From Caryophanales bacterium (GTDB lineage: Bacteria; Bacillota_I; Bacilli_A; RFN20; CAG-826): 34,841 bases of DNA. This document shows positions 9,951 to 20,174 of the stretch, one piece after another (position 1 is the stretch's first letter; every line of letters starts with the position of its first letter). Under the pieces are notes generated by a model. The model was not told the origin of the DNA. It ran no database searches and saw nothing but the letters and a program-made list of their open reading frames with translations. The position numbers were made by a program, and so were the translations under genes. The DNA lies in NCBI GenBank assembly GCA_016287465.1, contig JAEEWP010000005.1:1-34841 (forward strand). Reading direction: 5' to 3'.

Positions 9951-10622
9951 TTATTTCAATAGGGTTTTGATCTCGCTAATTTCAGCCCCTAACTCCCCTA
10001 CTTTCGGGGAATCTGGTGATAATGAGTTTCTTATCTTCTCAAGAATCTGCAATTGTTTCTCGTAATATTGTTTCCAAGCCTCGTTCGGGTGCTTTACGTT
10101 GAAATACCCATACTTCTTCTCAAGCGGAGAATAATTGGGTTCCTTTTCGGACTTCTTCCAACGCATTATGTCGTATGGTTTGCCTTTGTCGATGAGAAAG
10201 TACCCCTTTTCAATCTCATAACCCAATGAAATCAGGGTTTCATAGACGATATCTAGATCAGTATGCGCATCGATAACGATATATTGTATATTCTCTAATC
10301 TTTCTTTATGGCTAGTCAAAATTTCGGAAATTAGCCTTCCACCCATACCAGCTAGTACAACCGTATCGCAACGTGGATCAAGCTTTTCGATGCCACTGCT
10401 CAAAGAATAAGAGATCTTATCCTCTAGCCCTGCATCCTTAATCGCCTTAACCATTCGGCTATAAGGCCCTTCTTTGTTGTCGACTGCGAACGCACCTTCT
10501 ATGAGGTTTTGCTCACAAAGGAAAATCGGAAGCAAACAATGGTCGCTTCCGATATCCGCGATGAAAGAGCCAGGAACGATGAATTCCGCTAACTTTAATA
10601 GTCTGTTAGATAGTCTTTTCAT
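9951..10622 (-). CDS. trmK: tRNA (adenine22-N1)-methyltransferase
   Basis: ADIGSDHCLLPIFL, VVLAGMGGRLISEIL; located just downstream of rpoD as in Bacillus. Confidence 0.9.
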   Translation of the reverse strand: MKRLSNRLLKLAEFIVPGSFIADIGSDHCLLPIFLCEQNLIEGAFAVDNKEGPYSRMVKAIKDAGLEDKISYSLSSGIEKLDPRCDTVVLAGMGGRLISEILTSHKERLENIQYIVIDAHTDLDIVYETLISLGYEIEKGYFLIDKGKPYDIMRWKKSEKEPNYSPLEKKYGYFNVKHPNEAWKQYYEKQLQILEKIRNSLSPDSPKVGELGAEISEIKTLLK

Positions 10623-10641
10623 CTAATTGTGAGATATTTGC

Positions 10642-12198
10642 TTATTTATTGCCCTTTGAATGGGTATCTGGTCCTTCTGGGTAATAGGCGTCCTGATAAT
10701 CGCCAAGTCTCTTGGCTCTCGTTGGATGGCGGAGCTTTCTGATGGCTTTGGCTTCGATCTGACGGATACGCTCACGGGTAACGCCGAATTCTTTGCCGAC
10801 TTCCTCAAGGGTCCTTGGACGGTTGTCGTCAAGACCATAACGAAGTCTGAGAACTCTTTCCTCACGATCGGTCAAATCGTGCATGATTTCGTATAATTCG
10901 TCCTTCAAAAGGGACTTTGTGGTGAATTCTTCTGGGGATTGAACCTCTTTATCTTCGATAAAATCGCCAAGGTGGGAATCGTCTTCCTCACCGATTGGAG
11001 TTTCAAGGGAAACAGGTTCTAAGGCGATGCGCTGAATCTCACGGATTCTCTCTGGGGTGAGAGCGCCTTCCATCTTCTTGCTGATTTCTTCTGGTGTTGG
11101 ATCCCTGCCAAGCTCTTGGACAAGCTGACGCTGAACCCTGGTCATCTTGTTGATGGTTTCGACCATGTGTACTGGGATACGGATGGTTCTAGCCTGGTCA
11201 GCGATGGCACGGGTGATGGCCTGACGGATCCACCAAGTTGCATAGGTTGAGAACTTGAAACCTTTGGTGTAGTCGAATTTTTCGACGGCTTTGATAAGAC
11301 CCATGTTGCCTTCCTGGATCAAATCAAGGAAGTGCATTCCACGGCCGACATAGTGCTTTGCGATAGCAATAACAAGACGGAGGTTGGCGGTAATCAAACG
11401 GTTCTTGGCGGTGATGCCTTCGTCGGCTTCAAACTTAAGGCCTCTCAAATCAGCCTCAAGCTTGCGAGATTCGATGTCATAGTTAAGACCTTCAGCCTCG
11501 CATTTTTCCTTAAGAGCGGCGAGTTCTTCGTCTTTGTGACCGATGCGCTTATCGTATTGTTCTTTAGCGGCCTCGCCACGCTTGATGGTCTCAGCAAGCT
11601 CGGTTTCTTCTTTTGCCGTAAGCAAGCGGACTTTACCGATCTCTTTGAGGTACATCTTGACGGAGTCGTTGACTTTGACGTCGCCGGATTGGACTCTGGC
11701 GAACTCATCAATCGCGCTGTCATCGATGTTTGCGATCTCTTGGTCGGCTTCATCGATATCTTCATCGATGATTTCTTCTTCAGCTTCACGGTTGGCCTTC
11801 TCGAGGTCATCCAATGATGGGCCGATATCATCAGATCCGGCTTCTTCTTCGTCAGTAATGACTTTGATTTTGTTTTCGTTGAAGAAAGAGATAAGGGTTT
11901 CGAGGTCGTTCTCGCTGATATCTTGTTTGGCGGCGACGTCCATAAGTTCCTCTTGGCTGATGGAACCGCTGGATTTGGCCTTCTTCATGAACTGCTTTTT
12001 GATGGCCTCTAAAGCTTTTTCAACGCCAGAATCTTCATTGTCGTCGATATCGACATCGTTGAAGCCGGTGTCAAAAGACTCGAAAAGGTCATCTTCGGCT
12101 TTCTTTTTGCTGGCTTTCTTGGCTGGCTTTTCTTCTTTCTTAGCCTTCTTCGCCTTCTTGGTTTCTTCGGCGACTTCTTTGTTTTCTTTCTTTGGCAT
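10642..12198 (-). CDS. rpoD: RNA polymerase primary sigma factor
   Basis: 518 aa; [60 protein letters not shown]-terminal [27 protein letters not shown]; Lys-rich N-terminus. Confidence 0.97.
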   Translation of the reverse strand: MPKKENKEVAEETKKAKKAKKEEKPAKKASKKKAEDDLFESFDTGFNDVDIDDNEDSGVEKALEAIKKQFMKKAKSSGSISQEELMDVAAKQDISENDLETLISFFNENKIKVITDEEEAGSDDIGPSLDDLEKANREAEEEIIDEDIDEADQEIANIDDSAIDEFARVQSGDVKVNDSVKMYLKEIGKVRLLTAKEETELAETIKRGEAAKEQYDKRIGHKDEELAALKEKCEAEGLNYDIESRKLEADLRGLKFEADEGITAKNRLITANLRLVIAIAKHYVGRGMHFLDLIQEGNMGLIKAVEKFDYTKGFKFSTYATWWIRQAITRAIADQARTIRIPVHMVETINKMTRVQRQLVQELGRDPTPEEISKKMEGALTPERIREIQRIALEPVSLETPIGEEDDSHLGDFIEDKEVQSPEEFTTKSLLKDELYEIMHDLTDREERVLRLRYGLDDNRPRTLEEVGKEFGVTRERIRQIEAKAIRKLRHPTRAKRLGDYQDAYYPEGPDTHSKGNK

Positions 12199-12217
12199 GG
12201 GTCTTTCTTCCTTTCTC

Positions 12218-14041
12218 TTAGTTCTTTTTATTACGGTTGAGGCGTTCTCTTTGTCTGGCAGCGAAGTCTTTTAGCGCCGCTCCGGCTTTACGAGGATCCG
12301 TCGAAGGGTTCTTGATGGCCTTCATGGTTTGCTCACAATCGTAGAGCCTGTCTTTCTCATCGTTGATGACCTTTATTACTTCTTGCATCCCTTGGTCGGA
12401 GTAAGGAGGGTAATAACGTTCGGACGATATTTCCGTGATACGGCCGATGAGAGTGTCTGCCTCTTCGTCAGAGGCGTTCTCAATGTCGTTGATAAGCAAT
12501 GGCAAGGTAACGCTTTCTTTTCGTGACTCTTGGTAATCGACGATGTAGTTAGCGATCGAGTTATAGACCGATGTGTAGAAATTACCGACCTCATCCTCGA
12601 AATACTTAACGGCTTTCATCTCGTTAAGCATGTAATAGAGAGCCTGCCTTTCTGCCCTTAGAAGCCTCTTTTCGATGAGTTTCTCAGGGTGGAGTCTCGA
12701 GAAGTCGAGTTCGTCAACGGCGATGCTCGTTTCCTCCTCGTCCTCTTTGCTTATGACTTTCTTGTTGATCTGGATTCTGATCGCTTCTGCCTCATAGCCT
12801 GTGGCTTTTGAGAGCTTGGCGATGTAATTGTCTCGGTCTATTCCAGCTGGGACGTTACGGAGGAACTTAATGAAGTAAAGCATGACTTTACGGCGTTCTT
12901 CCGGCGTCTCAAGCTTTTTGACGTTGAGGTAATAGTTGATTTGGAAGTCCATCGCATCGACGAGATGTGACATGGCTTCCTTAAGGGCTTCTGGCCCGCT
13001 TTCCTGAAGGATATCATCAGGATCGCGAAGATCTTTAGGATTGCTGACAAGACGATAAGGCAAACCGGCCGAATTGAGCTGGGTGATGATCTTCATCATG
13101 CCGATTTGGCCGGCGTTATCGCCATCAAGGCAAAGCCTGATTTCGCAGTTGAGCTTCCTCAAAAGCGCGATTTGGTCGGCAGATAACGCGGTTCCCATTA
13201 AGGCAACGGCACTAGAGATGCCAGCCTTATCGAGGGCCATGACATCCATGAATCCTTCAAGGACATAGACGTAACCGTCATGGCGCGCGATACCTTTGAC
13301 GTTGTGATAGTTATAGAGAATCTTTCCTTTATGGAAGATCGGAGTCTCTGGCGAATTGACGTATTTCGGATTCTGCTCTTCGCTGAGCTTTCTGGCGCTG
13401 AAACCGACGACTTGCCCGTTAGGATCGCATAATGGGAAGATAAGTCTTCCGGCGTTGGCGTCCTTGGCGTTCGCACTGGCTAAAGCAATTCCGATATCCT
13501 CAATCGATTTGAGGGAGTGTCCATGGGCAAGAAGGAACTCAATCGTCTTTCTTCCATCTGATAAGGAATAACCAATCTTATACTTCTTAACCTGGGCATC
13601 ATCTATGTTCCTTTTGGCGAGATAGTCTTTGGCGATCTTGCCTTCAGGGATATTTAGGTCGTATTCGTAGAACTTCTGAAGATCGTTGATGCAGTTATAC
13701 AAAGGCTCAATGGTCGGGTCTTTCTTTGGAACAAAGGCCTCTTTTGTGAGTCTTTCGTCATGGAAGCCGACAATGTCGGCTACTTTGCGAACTGCCTCAG
13801 CGTAGGAAATCTTCTCGTATTTCGAGACAAATGTGATGGCGTTTCCAGCCGTTCCGCAGACAAAGCATTTGAAGATCTGCCTTTCTGGGGAGATGGACAA
13901 GCTTGGGTGTTTGTCATCATGAAAAGGACAAAGGGCCATGTAGTTACGACCCTTTTTGGTAACCGGGATGTAAGCCTTGATGACATCGACGATATCGGTT
14001 TGAGCCAATAATGCGGCGATGAGTTCAGGTGAATAAGCCAT
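12218..14041 (-). CDS. dnaG: DNA primase
   Basis: 607 aa; zinc-finger [59 protein letters not shown]. Confidence 0.96.
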   Translation of the reverse strand: MAYSPELIAALLAQTDIVDVIKAYIPVTKKGRNYMALCPFHDDKHPSLSISPERQIFKCFVCGTAGNAITFVSKYEKISYAEAVRKVADIVGFHDERLTKEAFVPKKDPTIEPLYNCINDLQKFYEYDLNIPEGKIAKDYLAKRNIDDAQVKKYKIGYSLSDGRKTIEFLLAHGHSLKSIEDIGIALASANAKDANAGRLIFPLCDPNGQVVGFSARKLSEEQNPKYVNSPETPIFHKGKILYNYHNVKGIARHDGYVYVLEGFMDVMALDKAGISSAVALMGTALSADQIALLRKLNCEIRLCLDGDNAGQIGMMKIITQLNSAGLPYRLVSNPKDLRDPDDILQESGPEALKEAMSHLVDAMDFQINYYLNVKKLETPEERRKVMLYFIKFLRNVPAGIDRDNYIAKLSKATGYEAEAIRIQINKKVISKEDEEETSIAVDELDFSRLHPEKLIEKRLLRAERQALYYMLNEMKAVKYFEDEVGNFYTSVYNSIANYIVDYQESRKESVTLPLLINDIENASDEEADTLIGRITEISSERYYPPYSDQGMQEVIKVINDEKDRLYDCEQTMKAIKNPSTDPRKAGAALKDFAARQRERLNRNKKN

Positions 14042-14063
14042 CGATTGCCTCCTTTAGGCGGTC

Positions 14064-15443
14064 TTAGAATACGAATTTCTCTTCAAAGTATTTGACGAGT
14101 TCATCGATAGGCATGCGGATTTGCTGCATGGTATCGCGATCACGGATGGTGACGGTGTTGTTCTCGAGAGTATCGAAGTCAACGGTGACGCAGAATGGGG
14201 TTCCGATTTCGTCCTGGCGGCGATAGCGCTTGCCGATTGAACCGGTGACGTCATAGGCGACTTGGAAGTGTTTGTTGAGGACAGAGAGAACCTCTTTCGA
14301 TTTCTCTTCGAGCTTCTTGGATAAAGGAAGAACGGCGACTTTGTATGGGGCAAGAGCTGGGTTGATGTGCATGACAGTACGGACATCTCCGCCTTCTAAA
14401 GCCTCTTCGTCGTAGCTATCCATAAGGACCATGAGGATGAGTCGGTCAAGACCCATGGATGGTTCGATGACGTAAGGGATGTATTTCTCATTGGTCTCAG
14501 GATCGAAATAGCTCATATCCTCTTTGCTATATTCCTGGTGGCGCTTCAAATCATAGTCGGTTCTGTCGGCGACACCGAGGATTTCTCCCCAACCGAGATC
14601 TGGGAAATCATACTCAACATCGGTGGTTGCTTTGGAGTAGAAAGCAAGCTCAGCTGGCTCATGATCGCGGAAACGGAGGTTCTCGGCTTTCGGTCCGAGG
14701 CTCTCAACGAATTTGAGGCAGTAGTCTTTCCAGTAAGCGAACCATTCAAGGTCGGTTCCTGGCTTGCAGAAGAATTCCATTTCCATCTGATCGAATTCAC
14801 GGATACGGAAAGTGAAGTTCCCTGGGGTGATTTCGTTACGGAAGCTCTTACCTGTCTGGCAAATGCCGAATGGGAGTTTCTTTCTCTGGGTACGCTGAAC
14901 GTTCTTAAAGTTGACGAAGACGCCTTGAGCGGTCTCTGGACGGAGATAGACGACGCTGCTGCTGTCTTCGGTGACGCCAATGTGGGTCTTGAACATCATG
15001 TTGAACTTACGGATCGGGGTAAAATCGGCCTTTCCGCAAACTGGGCACTTAACTTCGTGTTCCTTGATGAACTGATCCATCTGCTCGAAGGTCATGTTGT
15101 CGACATCGGCATCTGGGAACTCGGATTTGATGAGTTCATCGGCGCGGTGACGGGCTTTGCAAGCCTTGCAGTCGACCATTGGATCGTTGAAGGTGGTAAC
15201 GTGTCCGGTAGCTTCCCAAACGCGTGGATTCATAAGGATGCCAGCATCGATGCCGACGTTGGTCGGTGATTCCTGAACGAATCTCTTCCACCAGGCCTCA
15301 CGAATGTTCTTCTTGATCTCGGCGCCTAAAGGACCGTAATCCCAGCTGTTCGATAAGCCTCCATATATCTGTGAACCTTGAAAAACATAACCCGTCTGTT
15401 GGAGATGGGTAGTAATTTTCTCAAATGAATACTTATTTGCCAT
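14064..15443 (-). CDS. glyQS: Glycyl-tRNA synthetase (single-chain class)
   Basis: 459 aa; [64 protein letters not shown]. Confidence 0.95.
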   Translation of the reverse strand: MANKYSFEKITTHLQQTGYVFQGSQIYGGLSNSWDYGPLGAEIKKNIREAWWKRFVQESPTNVGIDAGILMNPRVWEATGHVTTFNDPMVDCKACKARHRADELIKSEFPDADVDNMTFEQMDQFIKEHEVKCPVCGKADFTPIRKFNMMFKTHIGVTEDSSSVVYLRPETAQGVFVNFKNVQRTQRKKLPFGICQTGKSFRNEITPGNFTFRIREFDQMEMEFFCKPGTDLEWFAYWKDYCLKFVESLGPKAENLRFRDHEPAELAFYSKATTDVEYDFPDLGWGEILGVADRTDYDLKRHQEYSKEDMSYFDPETNEKYIPYVIEPSMGLDRLILMVLMDSYDEEALEGGDVRTVMHINPALAPYKVAVLPLSKKLEEKSKEVLSVLNKHFQVAYDVTGSIGKRYRRQDEIGTPFCVTVDFDTLENNTVTIRDRDTMQQIRMPIDELVKYFEEKFVF

Positions 15444-15555
15444 ATTTTCCCTTTCGAATAAAAAATCTCTCTACGAGAGCCACGCTATAATATGGGGCTT
15501 GACAAAATGTAAAGTCAACCCTTTATAAGTGAACAAAAGTAATTTTAGTTAAGAA

Positions 15556-16275
15556 TTAAAGCAATTCAAGGCTTCTGAGTTTAACGCCGGTGAAATCTTC
15601 TACGTAATGAATGAGCTTCTTTAATAAAGAAAGGCTCTCTTTGGCCTCAAAGCTGACACGCAAAGCATCCTCAAGTCCGCATTTGAAGCAGAATCTCAGG
15701 ATCTTAAGGTCTCTAGCGGACATTTTCGAACTAGGCGAGGCGCAGTCTCCGCAGACAAAGCCGCCTTCATTAAAGGAAACGCCAACGATATTGGTCTTTT
15801 TGCCGCAAACGACGCACTCATTAACCTCTAATCCATAGCCAATTACGGAGAGCAAATGGCAGAAATAGATAAGTGCGGTCGAGATTTCTTTCCTTTGCTC
15901 CTTAAGGCTTTCGATTGTTTGATCGAGCCACGGATATAGGGCGCTCGCTTCTTCCTCGGAGATAAGTTTTACGCTGATTTCGCTAACGAAACTGAAGATG
16001 GCTAATCTCGTCAAATCGCCTTTGCCATCCGGAAGAGAAATTACCTCGCTTTCGGAAAGGGCAAAGCCACCGTTTTTCTGTTCGGCTAGGGAGAACTTGG
16101 CTTTAGAAAGAAGCTGACATGAGGCGAAGTTCTTGCTGGTGTTCTTCTGAACGCCTCTACCTAAAAAAGAAAAGAGACCGTCAGACGACAAAACGCTGAC
16201 CATGGCGTCACTTTCCTTATATGGGGATGAACGAAGGACGAAGCCTTCGATATTCTTAATTGTCTTCTCTGCCAT
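15556..16275 (-). CDS. recO: DNA repair protein RecO
   Basis: 239 aa; IEGFVLRSSPYKESDAMVSVLSSDGLFSFLGRGVQK; zinc-binding CVVCGK...CGDC; overlaps era end. Confidence 0.92.
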   Translation of the reverse strand: MAEKTIKNIEGFVLRSSPYKESDAMVSVLSSDGLFSFLGRGVQKNTSKNFASCQLLSKAKFSLAEQKNGGFALSESEVISLPDGKGDLTRLAIFSFVSEISVKLISEEEASALYPWLDQTIESLKEQRKEISTALIYFCHLLSVIGYGLEVNECVVCGKKTNIVGVSFNEGGFVCGDCASPSSKMSARDLKILRFCFKCGLEDALRVSFEAKESLSLLKKLIHYVEDFTGVKLRSLELL

Positions 16276-17140
16276 ATCCTAGTTTTTGGAGTTTGCGAGG
16301 ATCGTTTCTCCATCCAGGGACACATTCGACACGGCAGATAAGGGTGACATGGGATTGCCACATCTTCTCAAGGTTATGACGGGTGCTCATGGAGATCTTC
16401 TTGATCATGTCTCCACCTTTGCCAATGATGATGGCCTTATGGCCTTCCTTCTCGGCTACGATTGTAGCTTTGATGAAGATGCCACCGTCTTTCTCCTCAT
16501 AAGAAGTAATCTCAACGGCGCATTCGTGAGGAATCTCATCTTTGAGGAAACGGAGAAGTTCCTCTCTGATTGCCTCTTTGGCCATGAATGGTTTGTCTTT
16601 GTCGGTGATAACGTCTTCCGGGTAGTATGGCAAACCTTCAGAAAGGTGCGCCACCACTGCGTTTTTGATATCCTTCAAGCCAAAGTTGGTTTTAGCGGAG
16701 ATCTGAATCTTTTCGTAATTTGGATATTTCTCGTTGTAATGGGCCAAGAGGGCTTCCATCTGCTCTACTCTAACGTCATCGATCTTATTGAAAAGAAGGA
16801 TGATTGGGGCGTCGCTCTTGATCGAGGCAAGCGTCTCATCGTCTTTCGAGTAGTTCTTGGAAGTCGAATCGATGACATAAAGGATGACATCAACGCCCGA
16901 CATCGATCTACGGGCGCTCTTCTCCATCATCTGGTAGAGGGCTTCGTCGCCAGGGAAAAGCCCTGGGGTGTCAATGTAGACGATCTGGAGGTCTTTCTCG
17001 TTATAGACACCCATGATTGCATCACGAGTAGTCTGCGATTTAGAGGTAACGATCGAAACTTTCTTTGAAAGAATAGCGTTGATTAAAGTGCTCTTCCCAA
17101 CGTTTGGAAGGCCAAGGATGGATACAAATCCGACTTTCAT
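16256..17140 (-). CDS. era: GTPase Era
   Basis: 294 aa; GLPNVGKSTLINAI, DTPGLF, NKIDD, KH domain (IIIGKGGDMIKKIS). Confidence 0.96.
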   Translation of the reverse strand: MKVGFVSILGLPNVGKSTLINAILSKKVSIVTSKSQTTRDAIMGVYNEKDLQIVYIDTPGLFPGDEALYQMMEKSARRSMSGVDVILYVIDSTSKNYSKDDETLASIKSDAPIILLFNKIDDVRVEQMEALLAHYNEKYPNYEKIQISAKTNFGLKDIKNAVVAHLSEGLPYYPEDVITDKDKPFMAKEAIREELLRFLKDEIPHECAVEITSYEEKDGGIFIKATIVAEKEGHKAIIIGKGGDMIKKISMSTRHNLEKMWQSHVTLICRVECVPGWRNDPRKLQKLGYGREDN

Positions 17141-17601
17141 TTTTTATCTCCTACGAGGCTGAGTATCTTCTCTTGAAGAGGGAACATTATGGCCTCGTCT
17201 TCTGGTGTCATGTGGTCATAGCCAAGCAAATGGAGAAGTCCGTGTGTGAAAAGGAAGGACAACTCACGTTCTAAAGAATTGCCAATCTCAGCGGCCTGAC
17301 GCTTGGCTTGTGGCAGACAAATGAGGATTTCTCCGAGCATTTTCTGCACGTCTAAGGAATTGATTTGATCTTTCGGGTCCTTATCGTCATTGAAGGCGAA
17401 GGAAATGACATCGGTTACGCGATCGACGTTCCTATAGTCCCTGTTAACCTGATGAATAGTCTCATCGTCGACGAGGGAAACGTCGACTTCATAATTCTCT
17501 TTGATGTTGAGGTAAGAGAAAGCGACCTTTGCGATTTCGGTGTATCTTCCCTCTAACCAGTCAAAGTCTTTTCCGTAAGGATTATCAAAAACAACTTCCA
17601 T
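17137..17601 (-). CDS. ybeY: Endoribonuclease YbeY
   Basis: HGLLHLLGYDH (H3 motif); ATGA overlap with era. Confidence 0.95.
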   Translation of the reverse strand: MEVVFDNPYGKDFDWLEGRYTEIAKVAFSYLNIKENYEVDVSLVDDETIHQVNRDYRNVDRVTDVISFAFNDDKDPKDQINSLDVQKMLGEILICLPQAKRQAAEIGNSLERELSFLFTHGLLHLLGYDHMTPEDEAIMFPLQEKILSLVGDKK

Positions 17602-17639
17602 ATCGGCAATACTTTAGCACATGAGGAGGCAAGATAAAA

Positions 17640-18845
17640 TTATCTTGAATCTTCTTTTTTGACAAAATTCTCACAGAAATAGACGTACGCCCTTTGTCGG
17701 TCGCATCTGTTCTCGAAGAAATTGAGGAGAGACCTTATTCCTTGACCAAGGCCTAAGAGGCCAAAGAAATGGAAAAGGAAGTAATTAATCGTTAGGTTAT
17801 CGCTCATCAAAGCAGGAATGAAAGCTAAACCAATCGCCACCGCCATATAGATGATCTGGATGTATGTTACCCCTTCACCAATTTGGAATGCTTCATTGTT
17901 AATACTGGTCATTTTCTTGAGCTGTTCATGAATGGAATCCCTTCCTTTTAGAAGGCTTTCCTCGGCAATCACGAGTTCTTCCTTCTTCTTAACCGCCTTC
18001 TTCCTGAATATCTGGCTTTCGAGGGCAAGATAGACGGTCAAGCCGATTGCAGAAACATAGAAATACGGATCGTTCAAACCGAAGAGGAAAGACAGGCCAA
18101 AGACCACGCTTATGCCTTCGATAACGGCCATAACAGCAGGAAATGTTGAACTCTTGAAAGCGTAGTAACGCTCGTAATTCTTAGCCAGTTTCTTCTTAGA
18201 TGTTGAGGGGACGCACTTAAGCCACTTCTTATCAAATTTCTTACTGAAATATCCAGTAATGATTCTCGAACCTACGCTTAAGAGTCCATAAAGTGCTAAG
18301 AGTGCCGCTGTTAGGATATAAGAATCCTCTTTTCCTAATAGATATAGAGCAAAGTAGAGTGCTGTTATTCCTAGGAGCGATGAAATCGCGCTCAAAAAGA
18401 AACCCGTCTTAGGAAATATCTTCGGTTTCGAATAAGGACAATTCTCCTCGCTGAAGAGAACAGCTTCGCCGTAGATGCAGGAGAACCTCTTCACCAATTC
18501 CTCTTTCTTAATCCATTTCTTGCCAATAGCCGGATCATAAACGAGAAAGCGATCCCTCTTAGCTTTCCTTAGATAAACTAGATGTCCTTTCCCGTCTCCT
18601 TTTAGGAGAATCAGCAAAGGAAACGTCGTTGCGGACAGCAAATCTTCCTCCTTTAAGCAGCGCTTCCACTGAATATCGACGCCTTCTTTGAAAGCCATCT
18701 GACGGATGTCTTCTAGCGAAAGATCCTCCTCCTTTTCGGAAGTCAGATAACGATAGCCTTTTTTCTTGGTCAAATCCAAGAGGAGCATTTTGAGGGTGGC
18801 AAGGCCGCAGCCTTCCTCATCTCCCTGATAAACAAAAATTCCCAT
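17640..18845 (-). CDS. C39-like cysteine peptidase domain fused to a TM domain, no ABC ATPase domain
   Basis: N-term VYQGDEEGCGLATLKMLL (Q-x5-C), GHLVYL, YDPAIGKKW; then several TM helices; ends at EDSR* without Walker A/B or signature motifs. ATG at 18845 (ORF-track start 18848 is GTG). Confidence 0.75.
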   Translation of the reverse strand: MGIFVYQGDEEGCGLATLKMLLLDLTKKKGYRYLTSEKEEDLSLEDIRQMAFKEGVDIQWKRCLKEEDLLSATTFPLLILLKGDGKGHLVYLRKAKRDRFLVYDPAIGKKWIKKEELVKRFSCIYGEAVLFSEENCPYSKPKIFPKTGFFLSAISSLLGITALYFALYLLGKEDSYILTAALLALYGLLSVGSRIITGYFSKKFDKKWLKCVPSTSKKKLAKNYERYYAFKSSTFPAVMAVIEGISVVFGLSFLFGLNDPYFYVSAIGLTVYLALESQIFRKKAVKKKEELVIAEESLLKGRDSIHEQLKKMTSINNEAFQIGEGVTYIQIIYMAVAIGLAFIPALMSDNLTINYFLFHFFGLLGLGQGIRSLLNFFENRCDRQRAYVYFCENFVKKEDSR

Positions 18846-18892
18846 CACTTTCTATATAGAGAGGAAGGGAATGATTTTTCGGAAATTGGCAA

Positions 18893-18920
18893 TAAAAAAT
18901 CCCTCATTTTGCTGAGGGAT
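18893..18920 (-). terminator. Rho-independent terminator after rpsU
   Basis: ATCCCTCA-GCAAAA-TGAGGGAT-TTTTTATT on the minus strand. Confidence 0.9.
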
Positions 18921-18925
18921 GGTTT

Positions 18926-19102
18926 TTACCACTTTTTACGGCGGGCCATTTCGGACTTCATTTTTCTACGAAGGCCGGTTTTGAGATAGAACTCTCTTTT
19001 TCTGGATTCGAGGAGAATGCCGCTCTTATTGACGCTTCTCTTGAAACGACGTAAGGCCTCATCGAGATTTTCGCCTTCGCGAAGAACTGTTTTGACTGGC
19101 AT
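18926..19102 (-). CDS. rpsU: 30S ribosomal protein S21
   Basis: [60 protein letters not shown]-track start 19114 (MNAS...) is also possible; strong AAGGAGG upstream. Confidence 0.95.
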   Translation of the reverse strand: MPVKTVLREGENLDEALRRFKRSVNKSGILLESRKREFYLKTGLRRKMKSEMARRKKW

Positions 19103-19178
19103 GGATGCATTCACCTCCTTTTTCGTGCTTCATTATTCTATCGAAGTGTAGGTGTTTTGCAACCTTTTTCAATTATTT

Positions 19179-19211
19179 AGTCACTTAAGTGACTGGTTTA
19201 TATGCTATGAT
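19179..19211 (+). promoter_or_regulatory. Putative operator/promoter: 16-bp perfect palindrome followed by extended -10
   Basis: AGTCACTTAAGTGACT (19179..19194) then TGCTATGAT (-10 TATGAT 19206..19211), ATG at 19218. Confidence 0.6.
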
Positions 19212-19217
19212 TACTGC

Positions 19218-20174
19218 ATGAATAAACCTGTCGTATCCATCATAATGCCTGTCTTTCGCAACAAAAACACATTGGCCAGAGCCCTAGACTCTTTCCTCGA
19301 ACAAGATTTCGAAGAACCATCCGAACTCATCATGGGTATCGATGACGCGAATGACGGCACTTTCGCCCTTGCCAAAGAGTATTCGGAGAAACACCCCGAC
19401 AAGATCAAGATGCACACCGAGGATTATCGCATGGGTCAGGCTCTTTCCCGTTGGAAAGCCATCATGGATAGCCAAGGTGAATACATCTACTTCATGGATG
19501 CCGACGACAGGCTTAGAAAAGACTGCTTGTCCACGCTTGTCAAAACCATGAGAAACACAGGCGCTGACTGCGTTAATTGCTCGTTCTATCAGGTTGATGA
19601 AAAGGAGAAAGAGAAGGCTTTCTTCTCCTCTTCAAGCGCTACATATAACAAGAAAGAAGCCATCACCGCTTTCCTTTGGGACATCTCTTTCCGCGGATTC
19701 CTTTGGACCAAAATGTGGAAGAGAGAAATCATTGAGAAACGTCCGTTGCTTCTCCTCTCCGATCACAAAGATATGTTTGAGGATGTCGCCTTCTGCCTTT
19801 CGATGCTCTCATATTGCGAGAAAGTCGTCTGCATCAAGGATCCTCTCTACTATTACTACAAGAATGTTCCTACCAGCGCGATGAGCGTCCACCGCACCGA
19901 CCGCGCCGAGAGACATCTTTGGGTTTTCGCTCTTATCAGAAACTTCCTAGAGAAGAACCAAGACAAGAGTTTGATCGAGGCGTTCAAGAAAACCACATTC
20001 CGCTCCTACCTCTCGCTTCTCTTTGATTTATCGCTCGACAAAAAGTACGGCGCTACCAAAATCTATTTGAAGAATGTAAAGACCGAGTGGAAAGAGCTCA
20101 AAAATCTAAAAAAGCCTCTTCCGCAATCTGGAAGAAGCTATACACCTCTGTTAGAAAGAGCGTGGCTCAATTAA
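19218..20174 (+). CDS. Family 2 glycosyltransferase
   Basis: MNKPVVSIIMPVFRNKNTLARALDSFLEQDF, YIYFMDADDRL (DxD); ORF-track start 19152 adds a non-homologous-looking 22 aa overlapping the promoter. Confidence 0.9.
   Translation: MNKPVVSIIMPVFRNKNTLARALDSFLEQDFEEPSELIMGIDDANDGTFALAKEYSEKHPDKIKMHTEDYRMGQALSRWKAIMDSQGEYIYFMDADDRLRKDCLSTLVKTMRNTGADCVNCSFYQVDEKEKEKAFFSSSSATYNKKEAITAFLWDISFRGFLWTKMWKREIIEKRPLLLLSDHKDMFEDVAFCLSMLSYCEKVVCIKDPLYYYYKNVPTSAMSVHRTDRAERHLWVFALIRNFLEKNQDKSLIEAFKKTTFRSYLSLLFDLSLDKKYGATKIYLKNVKTEWKELKNLKKPLPQSGRSYTPLLERAWLN

Noticed and set aside
11543-12274. 243-aa plus-strand ORF opposite rpoD
   Set aside because: Antisense shadow ORF of the acidic/Lys-rich rpoD N-terminus; low-complexity Ser/Leu composition and no motif. 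Also applies to 11332..11817.
14538-15269. 243-aa plus-strand ORF opposite glyQS
   Set aside because: Fully nested antisense to a clearly coding glyQS; no recognisable domain or SD.
16286-17068. 260-aa plus-strand ORF opposite era
   Set aside because: Antisense to a well-conserved GTPase gene; a codon-bias shadow.
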